This document shows, piece by piece, positions 15,795-24,437 of a stretch of DNA of 45,751 bases (position 1 is its first letter; each line of letters begins with the position of its first letter). The stretch comes from Bryobacterales bacterium (lineage in GTDB: Bacteria > Acidobacteriota > Terriglobia > Bryobacterales > Bryobacteraceae), in the NCBI GenBank assembly GCA_003164035.1, contig PLRS01000061.1, positions 1 to 45,751 of the forward strand, read 5' to 3'. The notes beneath the pieces are model-generated. The model worked only from the letters and a program-made list of their open reading frames with translations. It was not told the origin of the DNA and ran no database searches. The position numbers and the translations under genes were made by a program.

Positions 15795-17513
15795 TCAGCC
15801 GGCGTATTCCAGCACCAGCAGGGTGATGTCGTCGGATTGGGCGGCGCCCTGGGTAAAGTCGCGGACGGCCATCTGGACGGCGTCGTGGACAGTTTCCGCC
15901 GAGGAGGCGCCATGCGCGGCGGCCAGGGCGTGCAAACGCTTGACGCCGAAAAACGCTCCGCCCGCGTCTTGCGCTTCGGTCACGCCGTCGGTATAAATTA
16001 AGAGCTTATCGCCGGGGGTGAGGCGGGTATCGGCCACTTCGTATTCCGCGCCTTCGATCAGGCCTACCGGCATGCCGGTGGCTTCCAGCACGGCCGTGAC
16101 TCCGCTGGAACGCAGCACCAGCGGCGGGCAGTGGGCGGCGTTGACGTAGCGGACGCGGCCGCCGCGTTCCACCTGGCAATAAAAGATGGTGGCGTATTTT
16201 TCTCCGCCGGTGCGCTCGAGCAGGAAACGATTCAGGCGCGCCACGCCTTGGTTTAATTCCCCCTGGACGGCGCCGGTGATCATCAACGCGCCCTGCAGCA
16301 CTCCGGCCAGCAGGGCGGAGCTGACGCCTTTGCCGGAAACGTCGGCCACCACGGCGGCCCAGCAGTCCGGCGTGGCCTCCACCAGGTCGTAGTAATCCCC
16401 GCCCACCTGTTGCGACGCCATGCTGCTGGCGGCGGCGCGCAGCCAGCCTTCGGTGGGCAGATGGGCCGGCAGCAGGCTCTGCTGAATCGTGCGCGCCACC
16501 CGCAGTTCCTCGTCCATCAGGTGCTTGGCGCGCTCCTCTTCCAGCAGCCGGGCGTTTTCGAGCACGGTGGAAGCTTCAATCGCCAGCGTCTGCAGCAGTT
16601 CGCGGTTGCCCCCGGCCAGATCCGCCGCCGCCACGCGGGAATCCATGTAGAGCACCCCCACGGTCTCGCTGGCGGTGGAAAGCACGCTGGTGGCATCGCC
16701 CTGGCCGGCGCGAATGCGCACCAGCGGCACGCACACCACGCTGCGCAATTCCAGGTCGGCGACGCTGTTGGCGGGGCGCGTATCGTCGGCGCCCAGCGGG
16801 TCGAAATTCATGCTCAGCAGCTCGCGCCTTTGGCGCAGGGCGCGATTGATCAGGTCTCGCGGCACCCTCAGATCGGTGTCGTGCAGGTTGTGGCCGTGGC
16901 AGTTGCGCGCCACGCGCGTATCGAGCGCGTTGGCGGAGCGGAGCAGCAGAAACCCGCGCTCGGCCCCGGTCACCGTAAGCGCCGCGTCCACCACTTGGGC
17001 CAGCACGTCGTCCACCGAGAACGAGCTCTGCAGGGTACGCGCCAGATCGAGGATAGCGCGCAGCTTGCCCATGTTGCCGCCGACCATCGCGCCAGCCGCG
17101 CCGGTCTCGCTCCTTTCCGGCGCGACCACCTGTTCCACCAGGCGTTTCAGCTCCTGGCCGTCGAGCGAGAAAACCGCCTGGTAGGAATCGCGCGCGCCGA
17201 ACTCGATCCGGTCGGCGGGCCGCAGCGTGTGCCGCTCCACGCGCGCGCCGTTGACGAACGTGCCATGGCGGCTGCCGCAATCGTACAGCACGTATTCGCC
17301 CTGCTCGGCTTCGATGCGGGCATGCGTGCGCGAAACCCGGCTATCGCGCAGAATCAGCCGATTGTCGGCGTGGCGGCCGATGTGCAGCGGGAGTGGATCG
17401 AGCGCCACCCGGATGCGATGGCCGCTGGGGTCGGTCACCGTCAGCGAGGCCGGTCCCGGTACGGCCAAAGCGGCGGCCGCCGGAACAGGCGATTCGGTGG
17501 GACTCGGTTCCAT
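15795..17513 (-). CDS. FHA-GAF-PP2C (SpoIIE/RsbU-type) serine phosphatase
   Basis: A 572-aa regulatory phosphatase. An FHA domain (about 23-118) has IGRHADN, SRTHARIE and GSRHGTFVNG, so it should bind phosphothreonine peptides. A GAF domain follows (about 150-330, ERGFLLLRSANALDTRVARN). A PP2C/SpoIIE domain (about 350-572) has VGGDYYDLVE, VADVSGKGVSSALLAG, YTDGVTEAQDAGGAFFG and QSDDITLLVLE, whose Asp residues bind the two metal ions. Such proteins dephosphorylate anti-sigma-factor antagonists (RsbV/SpoIIAA type). The open frame extends 36 codons upstream into fur; ATG 17513, 5 bp after the fur stop, is the proper start. Probable operon with fur. Confidence 0.9.
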   Translation of the reverse strand: MEPSPTESPVPAAAALAVPGPASLTVTDPSGHRIRVALDPLPLHIGRHADNRLILRDSRVSRTHARIEAEQGEYVLYDCGSRHGTFVNGARVERHTLRPADRIEFGARDSYQAVFSLDGQELKRLVEQVVAPERSETGAAGAMVGGNMGKLRAILDLARTLQSSFSVDDVLAQVVDAALTVTGAERGFLLLRSANALDTRVARNCHGHNLHDTDLRVPRDLINRALRQRRELLSMNFDPLGADDTRPANSVADLELRSVVCVPLVRIRAGQGDATSVLSTASETVGVLYMDSRVAAADLAGGNRELLQTLAIEASTVLENARLLEEERAKHLMDEELRVARTIQQSLLPAHLPTEGWLRAAASSMASQQVGGDYYDLVEATPDCWAAVVADVSGKGVSSALLAGVLQGALMITGAVQGELNQGVARLNRFLLERTGGEKYATIFYCQVERGGRVRYVNAAHCPPLVLRSSGVTAVLEATGMPVGLIEGAEYEVADTRLTPGDKLLIYTDGVTEAQDAGGAFFGVKRLHALAAAHGASSAETVHDAVQMAVRDFTQGAAQSDDITLLVLEYAG

Positions 17514-17518
17514 GGCGG

Positions 17519-18028
17519 TTAGCGGCGGGCGCGGGCTTTGCGCTCCCGCACGGCCGGCTCCGCCGTCGCGGCGCGCGCCACTTCCACTTCGCGCGCCCGC
17601 AACGTCTGGCAATGCGAGCAATATCCGCCCACTTCGGTGCGCGCCAGCAGCACCTGAAATCCGAAATGGGTCTCAATCTGCCGGCGCAGGCGCTGCAGCG
17701 GCTCGCCGAAAAACTCTTCCACCTTGCCGCAGCGCAGGCAGATCACATGCGCGTGCTCCTGCTTCAGGCGGGTCTCGTAGTAGTGCTGGTCGCCTTCGTG
17801 GTGCATCAGGTCCAGCTCGTCCACCAGACCGCCGGTCTTGAGCATTTTGAGGGTGCGGTACACGGTGACGCGGTTCAGCTTCGGATCGCGCTCCTTGGCC
17901 AGTTGAAAGAGCCGTTCCGCGTCCAGGTGCTCGCCCGATTTGTCGATCAGGTCGAGCAGGATCTGCCGCTGGCGCGTTAGCCGAACGCCGCGCTGGCGCA
18001 ACGAGCCCTGCATCGAATCCAAAGGCAT
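17519..18028 (-). CDS. fur: Fur-family metal-dependent repressor
   Basis: A 169-aa Fur/Zur/PerR-type regulator. It has the winged helix QRQILLDLIDKSGEHLDAER and NRVTVYRTLKMLKTGGLV, the metal-site segment HHEGDQHYYETR and EHAHVICLRCGKVEEF, and two CxxC pairs (Cys97/Cys100 and GYCSHC 137/140) for structural zinc. Which metal or signal it senses cannot be told from sequence. The frame is open upstream to 18094, but family alignment favours ATG 18028 (or 18013). TAAAAT at 18046-18051 (complement) may be a -10 element. rsbU follows 5 bp downstream, an unusual partner that would link metal or peroxide sensing to partner-switching. Confidence 0.9.
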   Translation of the reverse strand: MPLDSMQGSLRQRGVRLTRQRQILLDLIDKSGEHLDAERLFQLAKERDPKLNRVTVYRTLKMLKTGGLVDELDLMHHEGDQHYYETRLKQEHAHVICLRCGKVEEFFGEPLQRLRRQIETHFGFQVLLARTEVGGYCSHCQTLRAREVEVARAATAEPAVRERKARARR

Positions 18029-18166
18029 ATCGGAAAGCGTACCTAATTTTAGCTCAAAAAAACCCAGCCCAAACAGCGCTCGGTCGCGCAGCAACGGCCT
18101 CTTCGTGGAGCGGACTCTTCAGTCCAATGTCACATACTTTTCCAGCCAAACCCGCCTGCGTAAATA

Positions 18167-18215
18167 GTGGGGCGGGCAATTTTGCCCGCAGCCGCCTTTT
18201 TAGGCGGCTCTTTCG
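18167..18215. repeat. double-hairpin intergenic repeat, copy 1
   Basis: Two adjacent stem-loops: GGGCGGGCAATTTTGCCCGC and AGCCGCCTTTTTAGGCGGCT, the latter followed by CTTT. A near-identical copy is at 20831-20878. It could also terminate transcription. It makes the frame in front of the PEGA gene look open although it is not coding. Confidence 0.8.
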
Positions 18216-18316
18216 AGGTGCTTACCGATGAATCGCATTGGCCTGCACTGTCATGCCGCTCACCCAACGGGGTTGGCGACCTGGCGGATTCCTCCGAAGG
18301 GTGTACGATAATCAGG

Positions 18317-20722
18317 GTGGACGGGGAAAACGCCAATCCTCACGAGGAACTTCAGTGGCTCGATGAGCGGATCGCAGCCGCTACCGAGCTGGCTGCTCTG
18401 AAGCCGATCTATTTTCGGCTGAACGAAATCATTCAGGCTTTCCCTGGCGATTTCGAAATACAGTTTACGGCCAACGACATCAAGCAGCGTTTGATGATGC
18501 GTGGGGTGGCGCTCAAGCAACGGGAAACCTTCCCGCCTCTCCGCCCGCCGCTGGCGGCCGAACCGCCTTCTTCGCCGGCTTCTCCGCTAGGTCCGGCGCC
18601 CCCGGCCGGACCCCAGGCGAACTTGCCTTTGTTCGGTCCCGCTCCGCCGCCTGCGGCCGCGCTGGGGATGATGCCCGAGGATCCGCCCGCACCGCCCGCG
18701 CTCCCTCCGGCGCCGCCCCGCTTCCCGCTCCGTTGGAACCGCGCGGCGACGATCGGGACAATCGCCGGTCTGCTGGTAGTCCTGGCGCTCGGCTTTTGGC
18801 TGGTGCGCCAGCTTTGGAAGCGCCACGTGTACCAGGCGGCGCGCCAGGCTGTCGTCGAGGTGAACATTGCGACCACTCCTCCGGGCGCGTCCGTGCGGGT
18901 GGCCGCGGGAGCCGGCAACCCGGCCATCTGCACGTCCAACTGCAAGCTGGAGCTGAAACCGGACACTTACCAAATCGTCGCCTCGCTGGACGGGTACGAA
19001 CCGGCGGCGGCGGTTGTCACGGTGACGGCCAGGCGGCCGGCCACGGTCGGCCTTACGCTTCAGCCGCTGGCGCAATCGGTTCGCGTGATGTCGGATCTGG
19101 ACCAGGGCAAAGTGGTGATGGACGATCGGCCGCCGGTCAATCTCGAAGAAGGGCAGTCGATCCTCGATAAGCTGGCTCCGGGCGCGCACACCGTGACCGT
19201 CACCGGGCAGAAGGGAGAAGCCTCGTTTTCCTTTGAGATTGCCGACGCGCGGATGCCGGCCGTGGCCGGCCCGGTGAAGGCTCGGAATATCTTCGCGGTG
19301 CTGGTGGCCAGCTTCGGCAGCCAGGCGCGCGTGGTGACTAACGCGGGCCCCTGGAAACTCGCGGTCAACGGCCAGCCCCAACCCGATGCCGGTCCGGCCG
19401 GGACGGACATCGCCGGTTTTCATCCCGGCGTCAACGAGATCGTGGCGAGCGAGGGGCGGGACCGGCACAACATGATCGAAAATTTCGGCGCCGCGCCCAT
19501 GCTGACCGTCTTTTTGAAAACGAGCGTGGATGCGGGCACTCTGATTGTGTCCACCGGGCAGGACGACGTGCGCGTGTTTCTGGACGGCAAGGAGTACCGC
19601 CAGCGCACCCAGCGCGGCCAGTTGCGCATCGAGACCCTCGGAAAGGTCGCCGTGCGGGTGGCCAGGAGCGGCTTCGAGGACGCGCCCGCGCAGACGGTCG
19701 AGGTCAAGAGCGGCGCGGAAGTGCGCCTGCGGTTCGATATGAAACCGCTGCCGCAATCCGGCTGGCTCGAAATCCACGGCGCCATCGCCGGCACCGAGGT
19801 TTTCATCGATCAGCGAAACGTGGGTGCGGCGGGGCCGGACGGATCGCTCACTCTCAGCGACATCCGGCCGGGCGACCACGCCATCGAGCTGCGGCGCGAA
19901 CAGTACCTGCCCAAGCGGCTGCAGCGATCCTTCCGCGCCGGCCAGGCGGTAGTGCTGACGGGCGCCGACGTGGTGTTGGCCGCCGCCGGCGGCACCGTCC
20001 GGATCGCCCGCAATCCCGCTTCGGCTAGCGTCACCTACCGCCGCGGCGACGAAACCGAGGCGCACGAAGTCCACGGAAACCAGATCGATCTGCCGCCCGG
20101 GAGCTACGCATTCTCGGCAAGAGCGCCGGGATTCGCCGATTCCACCGCCCGCGTCCAACTGGCTGCCGGCGAGAACCGGCAGGTGGAGTTCACTCTGGCC
20201 GCGCGGCCGTCCCCGCCCGCACCCGCGCAGGCAAAAGGAATGGCGGAGTTCGAGGACGCGCAAAGCTGGAAGAAGGAAGGCGACAATTGGGTCCATGAGG
20301 GTGGTGGATTCGTGCCTTATAAATTGCCGCCCAAGGGCGTCTTCACCTTCACCGTGGCACTGCGCAAAGGCGGCGGCGCATTCCGGGCGGGCCAGATCCG
20401 CTGGTGCCTTCAGTATCTCGACCCCAAGGACTACCTGCTCTACGAGATGGACCGGAAGAATTTCTGGGCCGGGGTGGTCGAGAAGGGCAAGCGCCTGGAG
20501 CGGGTCAAGGCGCCCCACAATCTCGGCAGCCAGAAGGCGTTCACCATTCAGATCGAGGTGACCTCCGATCGCGTGGTGCAAAAGGTGCGAGTGGGCAACG
20601 ATTGGAAAGTGCTCGACACCTTTGTCGAGCCCGGCCGCGATTTCACCCAGGGCAAGTTCGGGTTTCTCATCCAGGGAAACGACGAGATCGCGGTTTCCGA
20701 TTTCAAGTTCCAGCCGAAGTGA
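18317..20722 (+). CDS. PEGA-domain membrane protein with DUF1080/LamG-like C-terminus
   Basis: An 801-aa protein from GTG 18317; the frame is open back to 18167, but that part is the intergenic repeat. Residues 1-75 are a soluble helical domain (EELQWLDERIAAATELAALK). A Pro-rich linker is followed by one membrane helix at about 142-166 (IGTIAGLLVVLALGFWLVRQ). Outside the membrane come several PEGA-like beta modules, starting VEVNIATTPPGASVRVAAGA and DTYQIVASLDGYEPAAAVVT, with further copies (DVRVFLDGKEYRQ; GTEVFIDQRNVGAAG; GSYAFSARAPGF). The last 150 residues (WKKEGDNWVHEGGGF, FGFLIQGNDEIAVSDFKFQ) look like a concanavalin-type sheet domain. The Pro-rich cytoplasmic N-terminus suggests a signalling or scaffold role at the wall. 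The start is uncertain. Confidence 0.7.
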   Translation: MDGENANPHEELQWLDERIAAATELAALKPIYFRLNEIIQAFPGDFEIQFTANDIKQRLMMRGVALKQRETFPPLRPPLAAEPPSSPASPLGPAPPAGPQANLPLFGPAPPPAAALGMMPEDPPAPPALPPAPPRFPLRWNRAATIGTIAGLLVVLALGFWLVRQLWKRHVYQAARQAVVEVNIATTPPGASVRVAAGAGNPAICTSNCKLELKPDTYQIVASLDGYEPAAAVVTVTARRPATVGLTLQPLAQSVRVMSDLDQGKVVMDDRPPVNLEEGQSILDKLAPGAHTVTVTGQKGEASFSFEIADARMPAVAGPVKARNIFAVLVASFGSQARVVTNAGPWKLAVNGQPQPDAGPAGTDIAGFHPGVNEIVASEGRDRHNMIENFGAAPMLTVFLKTSVDAGTLIVSTGQDDVRVFLDGKEYRQRTQRGQLRIETLGKVAVRVARSGFEDAPAQTVEVKSGAEVRLRFDMKPLPQSGWLEIHGAIAGTEVFIDQRNVGAAGPDGSLTLSDIRPGDHAIELRREQYLPKRLQRSFRAGQAVVLTGADVVLAAAGGTVRIARNPASASVTYRRGDETEAHEVHGNQIDLPPGSYAFSARAPGFADSTARVQLAAGENRQVEFTLAARPSPPAPAQAKGMAEFEDAQSWKKEGDNWVHEGGGFVPYKLPPKGVFTFTVALRKGGGAFRAGQIRWCLQYLDPKDYLLYEMDRKNFWAGVVEKGKRLERVKAPHNLGSQKAFTIQIEVTSDRVVQKVRVGNDWKVLDTFVEPGRDFTQGKFGFLIQGNDEIAVSDFKFQPK

Positions 20723-20830
20723 CCGGGTGGGGCTGGAAGAGCCGCCTCGCGGCTACGACAGGCCGGGAGTCCTGTCCCGCCTGAACCGCGAAATCCGAGT
20801 ACCTTTTCAGCTACCGCGTCCGCATAAGTT

Positions 20831-20878
20831 GTGGGGCGGGCGATTCTGCCCGCAGCCGCCTTTTAGGCGGCTCTTTCG
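20831..20878. repeat. double-hairpin intergenic repeat, copy 2
   Basis: A second copy of the 18167 repeat, differing at a few loop bases. Together the copies bracket the PEGA gene in direct orientation about 2.66 kb apart. The 205-bp gap 20723-20927 otherwise holds only the flanks of this repeat. Confidence 0.8.
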
Positions 20879-20927
20879 GGGCGTAGCGCGTTTACCCCGC
20901 AACTTGTCACGCGTTAACCTAGGAGAA

Positions 20928-22217
20928 GTGAGACCCCTTTCCGCGATACTGGTGTGCGGTGTTGCCGGCGGGCTGCTGGCATTGCCGGCACCGTTCTTCG
21001 CGGCCGCAAGGAAGAAGCCCGCGTCTTCAGCTACCCCTTCACCGGCGGCTCGGGCGGCGGCTTTGAAACGGGTGAATGCGGCGCTGGACGATCCGCCGGA
21101 TCAGCCTTTCGATCAGCCGGGGGCGTTGGCGCCCGTGTTCGAGCAGCTCTTGCGCATGAGCGCCAACGGCGATCAGCCGCCATTGCACGTGATTCAGTTT
21201 GGCGATTCCCACACCGCCGCGGACGAGTGGACGGGCGGCTTGCGGGAGGAGATTCAGCAGCGCTTCGGCAACGGGGGGTCGGGATTCTCGCTCGCCGGCC
21301 GGCCGTTTTTGGGTTACCGGCGCTTCGATATTCGCGGCGGCGGCAGCGCGCTTTGGCACTCCGAAGGGCTGCGAACCGGAGCGGGCGACGGTTTCTACGG
21401 GTTGGGCGGCGTGAGCATCGAAACCACCCGCGCCGGGCAATCGGTGTATGCGCGGGGGGAATGCGATTCGCTCGAAGTGGATTACCTGGTACAACCTGGC
21501 GGCGGCGCGGTAGCGGTCTACGTGGACGAGGAGCGGCGCGACGAATTCTCCACCGACGGCGTCCAGATGGCCCCGGGAGCGGTGCGCTACGATCTCTCAC
21601 CCGGCCTGCACACCTTCAAAGTGGTGACGCTCGAACCCCGCCCCGTGCGCCTGTTCGGGTGGGTAGCCGACCGCAACGCCGGGGTTACGTATGAAGCCCT
21701 GGGGATTAACGGCGCCGAAGCCGGAGTCATGCTGAAGTGGAACGAGATCATGTTGGCGACCTACTTGCAAAGAAGAAGCCCGGCGATGATCGTGTTGTCT
21801 TACGGCACCAACGAAGCGAGCGACCCAAGCTGGACCCCGGAGGCGTACGAGGCCATGTTCTCCTCTCTGCTGGCGCAGCTTCGGCAGGCCGCGCCCACGG
21901 CTACGATTCTCGTGCTCGGCCCCGGCGACCGGTGGACGCGCACCCGTTACAGCGTCAGGCTGGTGGCCGGCATCGACTGGGTGATCGCCGCGCAGAAGCG
22001 AGCGTGTGCGGCCAACCGCTGCGTGTACTGGGATACACGCCAGCGGATGGGCGGGCGCGGGTCGATGCGGGATTGGGTGGATGCCGGGTTGGGGCAAATC
22101 GATTACGTACACTTCACCGCGGCCGGATACCGGCGTCTGGCGGAGGTGCTTTTCGCCGACCTGATGGGGCAATACGAGATTTATAAGAAGGCTCGCACGG
22201 AGCAAGCAGGCTTTTAA
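20928..22217 (+). CDS. exported SGNH/GDSL hydrolase-like protein
   Basis: A 429-aa protein with an N-terminal signal or anchor (AILVCGVAGGLLALPAPFFA). SGNH block I is VIQFGDSHTAADEW (Ser94). Block III is VLSYGTNEASDP. Block V is DYVHFTAAGYRRLAE with the catalytic Asp and His. A 170-residue beta-rich insert (GGSGFSLAGRPFLGYRRFDI to PRPVRLFGWVADRN) separates block I from block III. SGNH enzymes of this shape add or remove acyl groups on polysaccharides, and relatives often sit beside MBOAT acyltransferases; none is in the window. GTG 20928 follows AGGAG closely (2-bp spacer); GTG 20952 is an alternative. The stop overlaps the ACP start by one base. Confidence 0.75.
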   Translation: MRPLSAILVCGVAGGLLALPAPFFAAARKKPASSATPSPAARAAALKRVNAALDDPPDQPFDQPGALAPVFEQLLRMSANGDQPPLHVIQFGDSHTAADEWTGGLREEIQQRFGNGGSGFSLAGRPFLGYRRFDIRGGGSALWHSEGLRTGAGDGFYGLGGVSIETTRAGQSVYARGECDSLEVDYLVQPGGGAVAVYVDEERRDEFSTDGVQMAPGAVRYDLSPGLHTFKVVTLEPRPVRLFGWVADRNAGVTYEALGINGAEAGVMLKWNEIMLATYLQRRSPAMIVLSYGTNEASDPSWTPEAYEAMFSSLLAQLRQAAPTATILVLGPGDRWTRTRYSVRLVAGIDWVIAAQKRACAANRCVYWDTRQRMGGRGSMRDWVDAGLGQIDYVHFTAAGYRRLAEVLFADLMGQYEIYKKARTEQAGF

Positions 22218-22450
22218 TGGATAACAAGGCTAGAATCAGCAAAATCGTGAAGAGTTTCGCCGCCGAACCGGTAGATCCGGCGCCCGGCGAATCGCTGTTT
22301 GAATCGGGGCTGCTCGATTCGTTTTCGCTGGCCGACCTGGTGACCGAACTCGAGAAAGAGTTCGCCATCAAGGTCCCGGATTCGGACCTGGTGCCGCGAA
22401 AGTTCGATTCCATCGACCGCATCGACGCCTACGTGGCTTCGAAATCCTGA
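22217..22450 (+). CDS. acyl carrier protein
   Basis: A 77-aa acidic helical carrier protein. ESGLLDSFSLADLVTELEKE holds Asp34-Ser35, the phosphopantetheine attachment site; the motif is DSFSL where fatty-acid ACPs have DSLDT/DSLSL. It carries acyl chains in the cytoplasm as thioesters. ATG 22217 shares a base with the stop of the SGNH gene, and the KAS III homologue starts 1 bp after its own stop. This tight packing says it is a dedicated ACP for this operon, not the general fatty-acid AcpP. Confidence 0.9.
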   Translation: MDNKARISKIVKSFAAEPVDPAPGESLFESGLLDSFSLADLVTELEKEFAIKVPDSDLVPRKFDSIDRIDAYVASKS

Positions 22451-22451
22451 C

Positions 22452-23393
22452 ATGGCTTTTCTGCGCGGATTTGGATGCTACCTGCCCGCGCGCGTGGTGG
22501 ACAATGCCGAGCTGGCGCCCCTGGTCGGCGTCGACCCGGCCTGGCTGCTGCGCTCGACGGGCATCGAGCAGCGGCGATTCGCGGCCGATGGCGAAACGGT
22601 TTCGAGCCTCGGAACCGAGGCTGCGCGCGATTGCCTGAAACGCTGTGCGGCCGAAGCCGGCGACGTCGGCCTGGTGATCGCCGCCAGCGGATCCGGCGAG
22701 TTTCGCTTCCCCGGCCCGGCCACCGCCATCGCCAGGGGTTTAGGCATTTCGGGCGTGCCGGCCATCGATTTGCCCATGGCGAGCGCGGGTTCGCTCTTCG
22801 GCCTTTCGCTGGCGGCCGACCTGGCACACCGGTATGGCAACGTGCTGGTAGTGGGCAGCGAAATCATGTCCCGGGTGGTGCGGCTGGAGCCGCCCGGCCG
22901 CGATACGGCGATCCTGTTCGGCGATGGCGCGGGCGCGGCCCTGGTGAGCGCTACTGGCGGGTTCGCCGAAATCCGGGATTCGGTGCTGGCCAGCGACGGC
23001 GAGTTCGCCGAAGCGCTGCTCCTGTGCCTGGATGCGCCGCTCCACATGGATGGGCGCACCATCATTCTCCACGCCTCCCGCAAAATGCCGCGGGCCATTC
23101 TGCAGCTTCTGGAACGCAATCGCCTGCAGCCGGCTGAAGTGGGCACCTACATTCTGCACCAGGCGAATCTCAACCTGATTACCCGTGTCGCCCACGCCGT
23201 AGGCGCCCCCGAATCGCGGTTCTTTTCGAACCTGGCGCGCTACGGCAACACCTCGTCGGCATCCATGCTGATCGCGGCAGCCGAATGGAGCACCGGCCAG
23301 GAAGAGCTAACGCAACCCGTAGTCTTTGCCGCCTTCGGGGCCGGGTTGAACTGGGGCGCCGTGCTGGCTGTGCCGCCGGCGGCTACGCCGTGA
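22452..23393 (+). CDS. KAS III (FabH-like) homologue with Ser in place of the catalytic Cys
   Basis: A 313-aa thiolase-fold protein. It shows GFGCYLPARVVDNAEL and LLRSTGIEQRRF at the N-terminus and the FabH dimer/active-site elements. The nucleophile loop reads LPMASAGSLFGLSL, with Ser111 where E. coli FabH has Cys112 (AACAG). His236 (ILHQANLNLI) and Asn266 (RYGNTSSAS) of the triad are kept, as is FGDGAGAAL. Length is normal. Cys-to-Ser KAS III homologues are known, notably DpsC of daunorubicin synthesis, which transfers an acyl group through Ser. So this protein more likely is an acyltransferase or priming enzyme than a normal condensing enzyme. The 3' end overlaps the convergent isomerase gene by 11 bp. 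Confidence 0.85.
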   Translation: MAFLRGFGCYLPARVVDNAELAPLVGVDPAWLLRSTGIEQRRFAADGETVSSLGTEAARDCLKRCAAEAGDVGLVIAASGSGEFRFPGPATAIARGLGISGVPAIDLPMASAGSLFGLSLAADLAHRYGNVLVVGSEIMSRVVRLEPPGRDTAILFGDGAGAALVSATGGFAEIRDSVLASDGEFAEALLLCLDAPLHMDGRTIILHASRKMPRAILQLLERNRLQPAEVGTYILHQANLNLITRVAHAVGAPESRFFSNLARYGNTSSASMLIAAAEWSTGQEELTQPVVFAAFGAGLNWGAVLAVPPAATP

Positions 23394-24333
23394 CCGGCGG
23401 CACCAGCGTCTTCAGGAATTCGTGCGCCACGCGGAAGCCGCGCTTGTATTGTTCGGTGAAATTGGCGCCGTCGTACGCCGGGTAGTAGAACTGGTCTTCG
23501 TTCTCGATGTTCAGGGCTCCGGTGTAGCCCACTTCCGACAGCACGCTGAAGAAGCCTTTCCAATCCACCGAGCCGTATCCGGGCACGCGGAAACGCCACC
23601 AGCGGGCGTGGTTCACGGGCTGAATGCCGGCGCGTTTCACAATGTGCCAGAGAATCTCCGTGTCCTTGAGATGGACGTCGTAAATCTTGTCGGCGAATTC
23701 GCGCGCCGCCGCCACCGGATCCATGAACTGCCACACCAGGTGAGACGGATCGAACTGCAGGCCCACGTTCGGGCTGCCGTTGAAGGCTTTGAACAGGGCC
23801 TCCCAGCCCACCGGCCCGGTGGCGATGTTGGGCCCACCCGCATAGGGCTCCCACAGGATGCGCACTTTGTTTTTCTCGCAGGCGGCGAAGTACTTCTCGC
23901 TGTAAACCTTGACGATCTCGTCCACCTGCTGTTCGAGCCCCATATTCGGGATGGTGCCGCTCTGGCCGCCGATATTGGGGATGCCGAGCTTGCCGCACAG
24001 CTCCAGGCACTTGACGGTGTAGGCGTTCTGGCGGTCGCGTTTGGCGGGGTCCGGGTCGATGTGGTTGCCGTCCACGCCCAGCGAGGAAATGTAGATACCG
24101 CTCTTGGCGATCTTGTCCTTGATGGCGGCGATGGCGGCATCGTCCACCTGGTCGGGATTGATCCGGAGTTGGGCGCTGGTAAAGCCTTCGGCCTTGACGA
24201 ACTCCAGGTTGGAATCCGAGTACTGCATCAGGACGCCGAGCCTGGGTTTCCAGTTCGGCGGGCGGTTGCGCTGCGCCGAAGCGGCGGCGGCAGCCGATAT
24301 GGCGGTAAGAAGAGTGCGTCGCGTGACAGTCAC
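23383..24333 (-). CDS. Tat-exported sugar phosphate isomerase/epimerase-like TIM barrel
   Basis: A 316-aa protein from GTG 24333. The N-terminus VTVTRRTLLTAISAAAAASA has the twin Arg, hydrophobic stretch and Ala-rich end of a Tat signal. The barrel follows the xylose isomerase-like (AP endonuclease 2) pattern: LGIPNIGGQSGT, RILWEPYAGG, VGLQFDPSHLVWQFMDP with the metal-binding Asp/His, VHLKDTE and TGALNIENEDQFYYP with a metal-binding Glu. Such exported isomerase-like proteins are abundant in Acidobacteriota and Planctomycetes and probably act on sugars in the periplasm; the substrate is unknown. The frame is open back to 24564 through repeats, but the Tat signal fixes the start. Confidence 0.8.
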   Translation of the reverse strand: MTVTRRTLLTAISAAAAASAQRNRPPNWKPRLGVLMQYSDSNLEFVKAEGFTSAQLRINPDQVDDAAIAAIKDKIAKSGIYISSLGVDGNHIDPDPAKRDRQNAYTVKCLELCGKLGIPNIGGQSGTIPNMGLEQQVDEIVKVYSEKYFAACEKNKVRILWEPYAGGPNIATGPVGWEALFKAFNGSPNVGLQFDPSHLVWQFMDPVAAAREFADKIYDVHLKDTEILWHIVKRAGIQPVNHARWWRFRVPGYGSVDWKGFFSVLSEVGYTGALNIENEDQFYYPAYDGANFTEQYKRGFRVAHEFLKTLVPPVTA

Positions 24334-24437
24334 GAAATGACGATACCCCGCCAGCAGGGGCGGGCGCAAGCCCTCGGTGCGGGTGCTGTGGGATAAACTT
24401 AGAGTTCGCTGACGTATTTCCGGGCAACGGCTTGTTA

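Noticed and set aside
16410-17522. 370-aa plus-strand frame opposite the phosphatase gene
   Set aside because: Exact antisense of the FHA-GAF-PP2C gene; His/Gln/Arg-rich composition typical of a GC-rich shadow frame.
18587-20581. 664-aa minus-strand frame opposite the PEGA gene
   Set aside because: Shadow of a high-GC coding sequence; the plus strand has clear PEGA repeats and a membrane segment.
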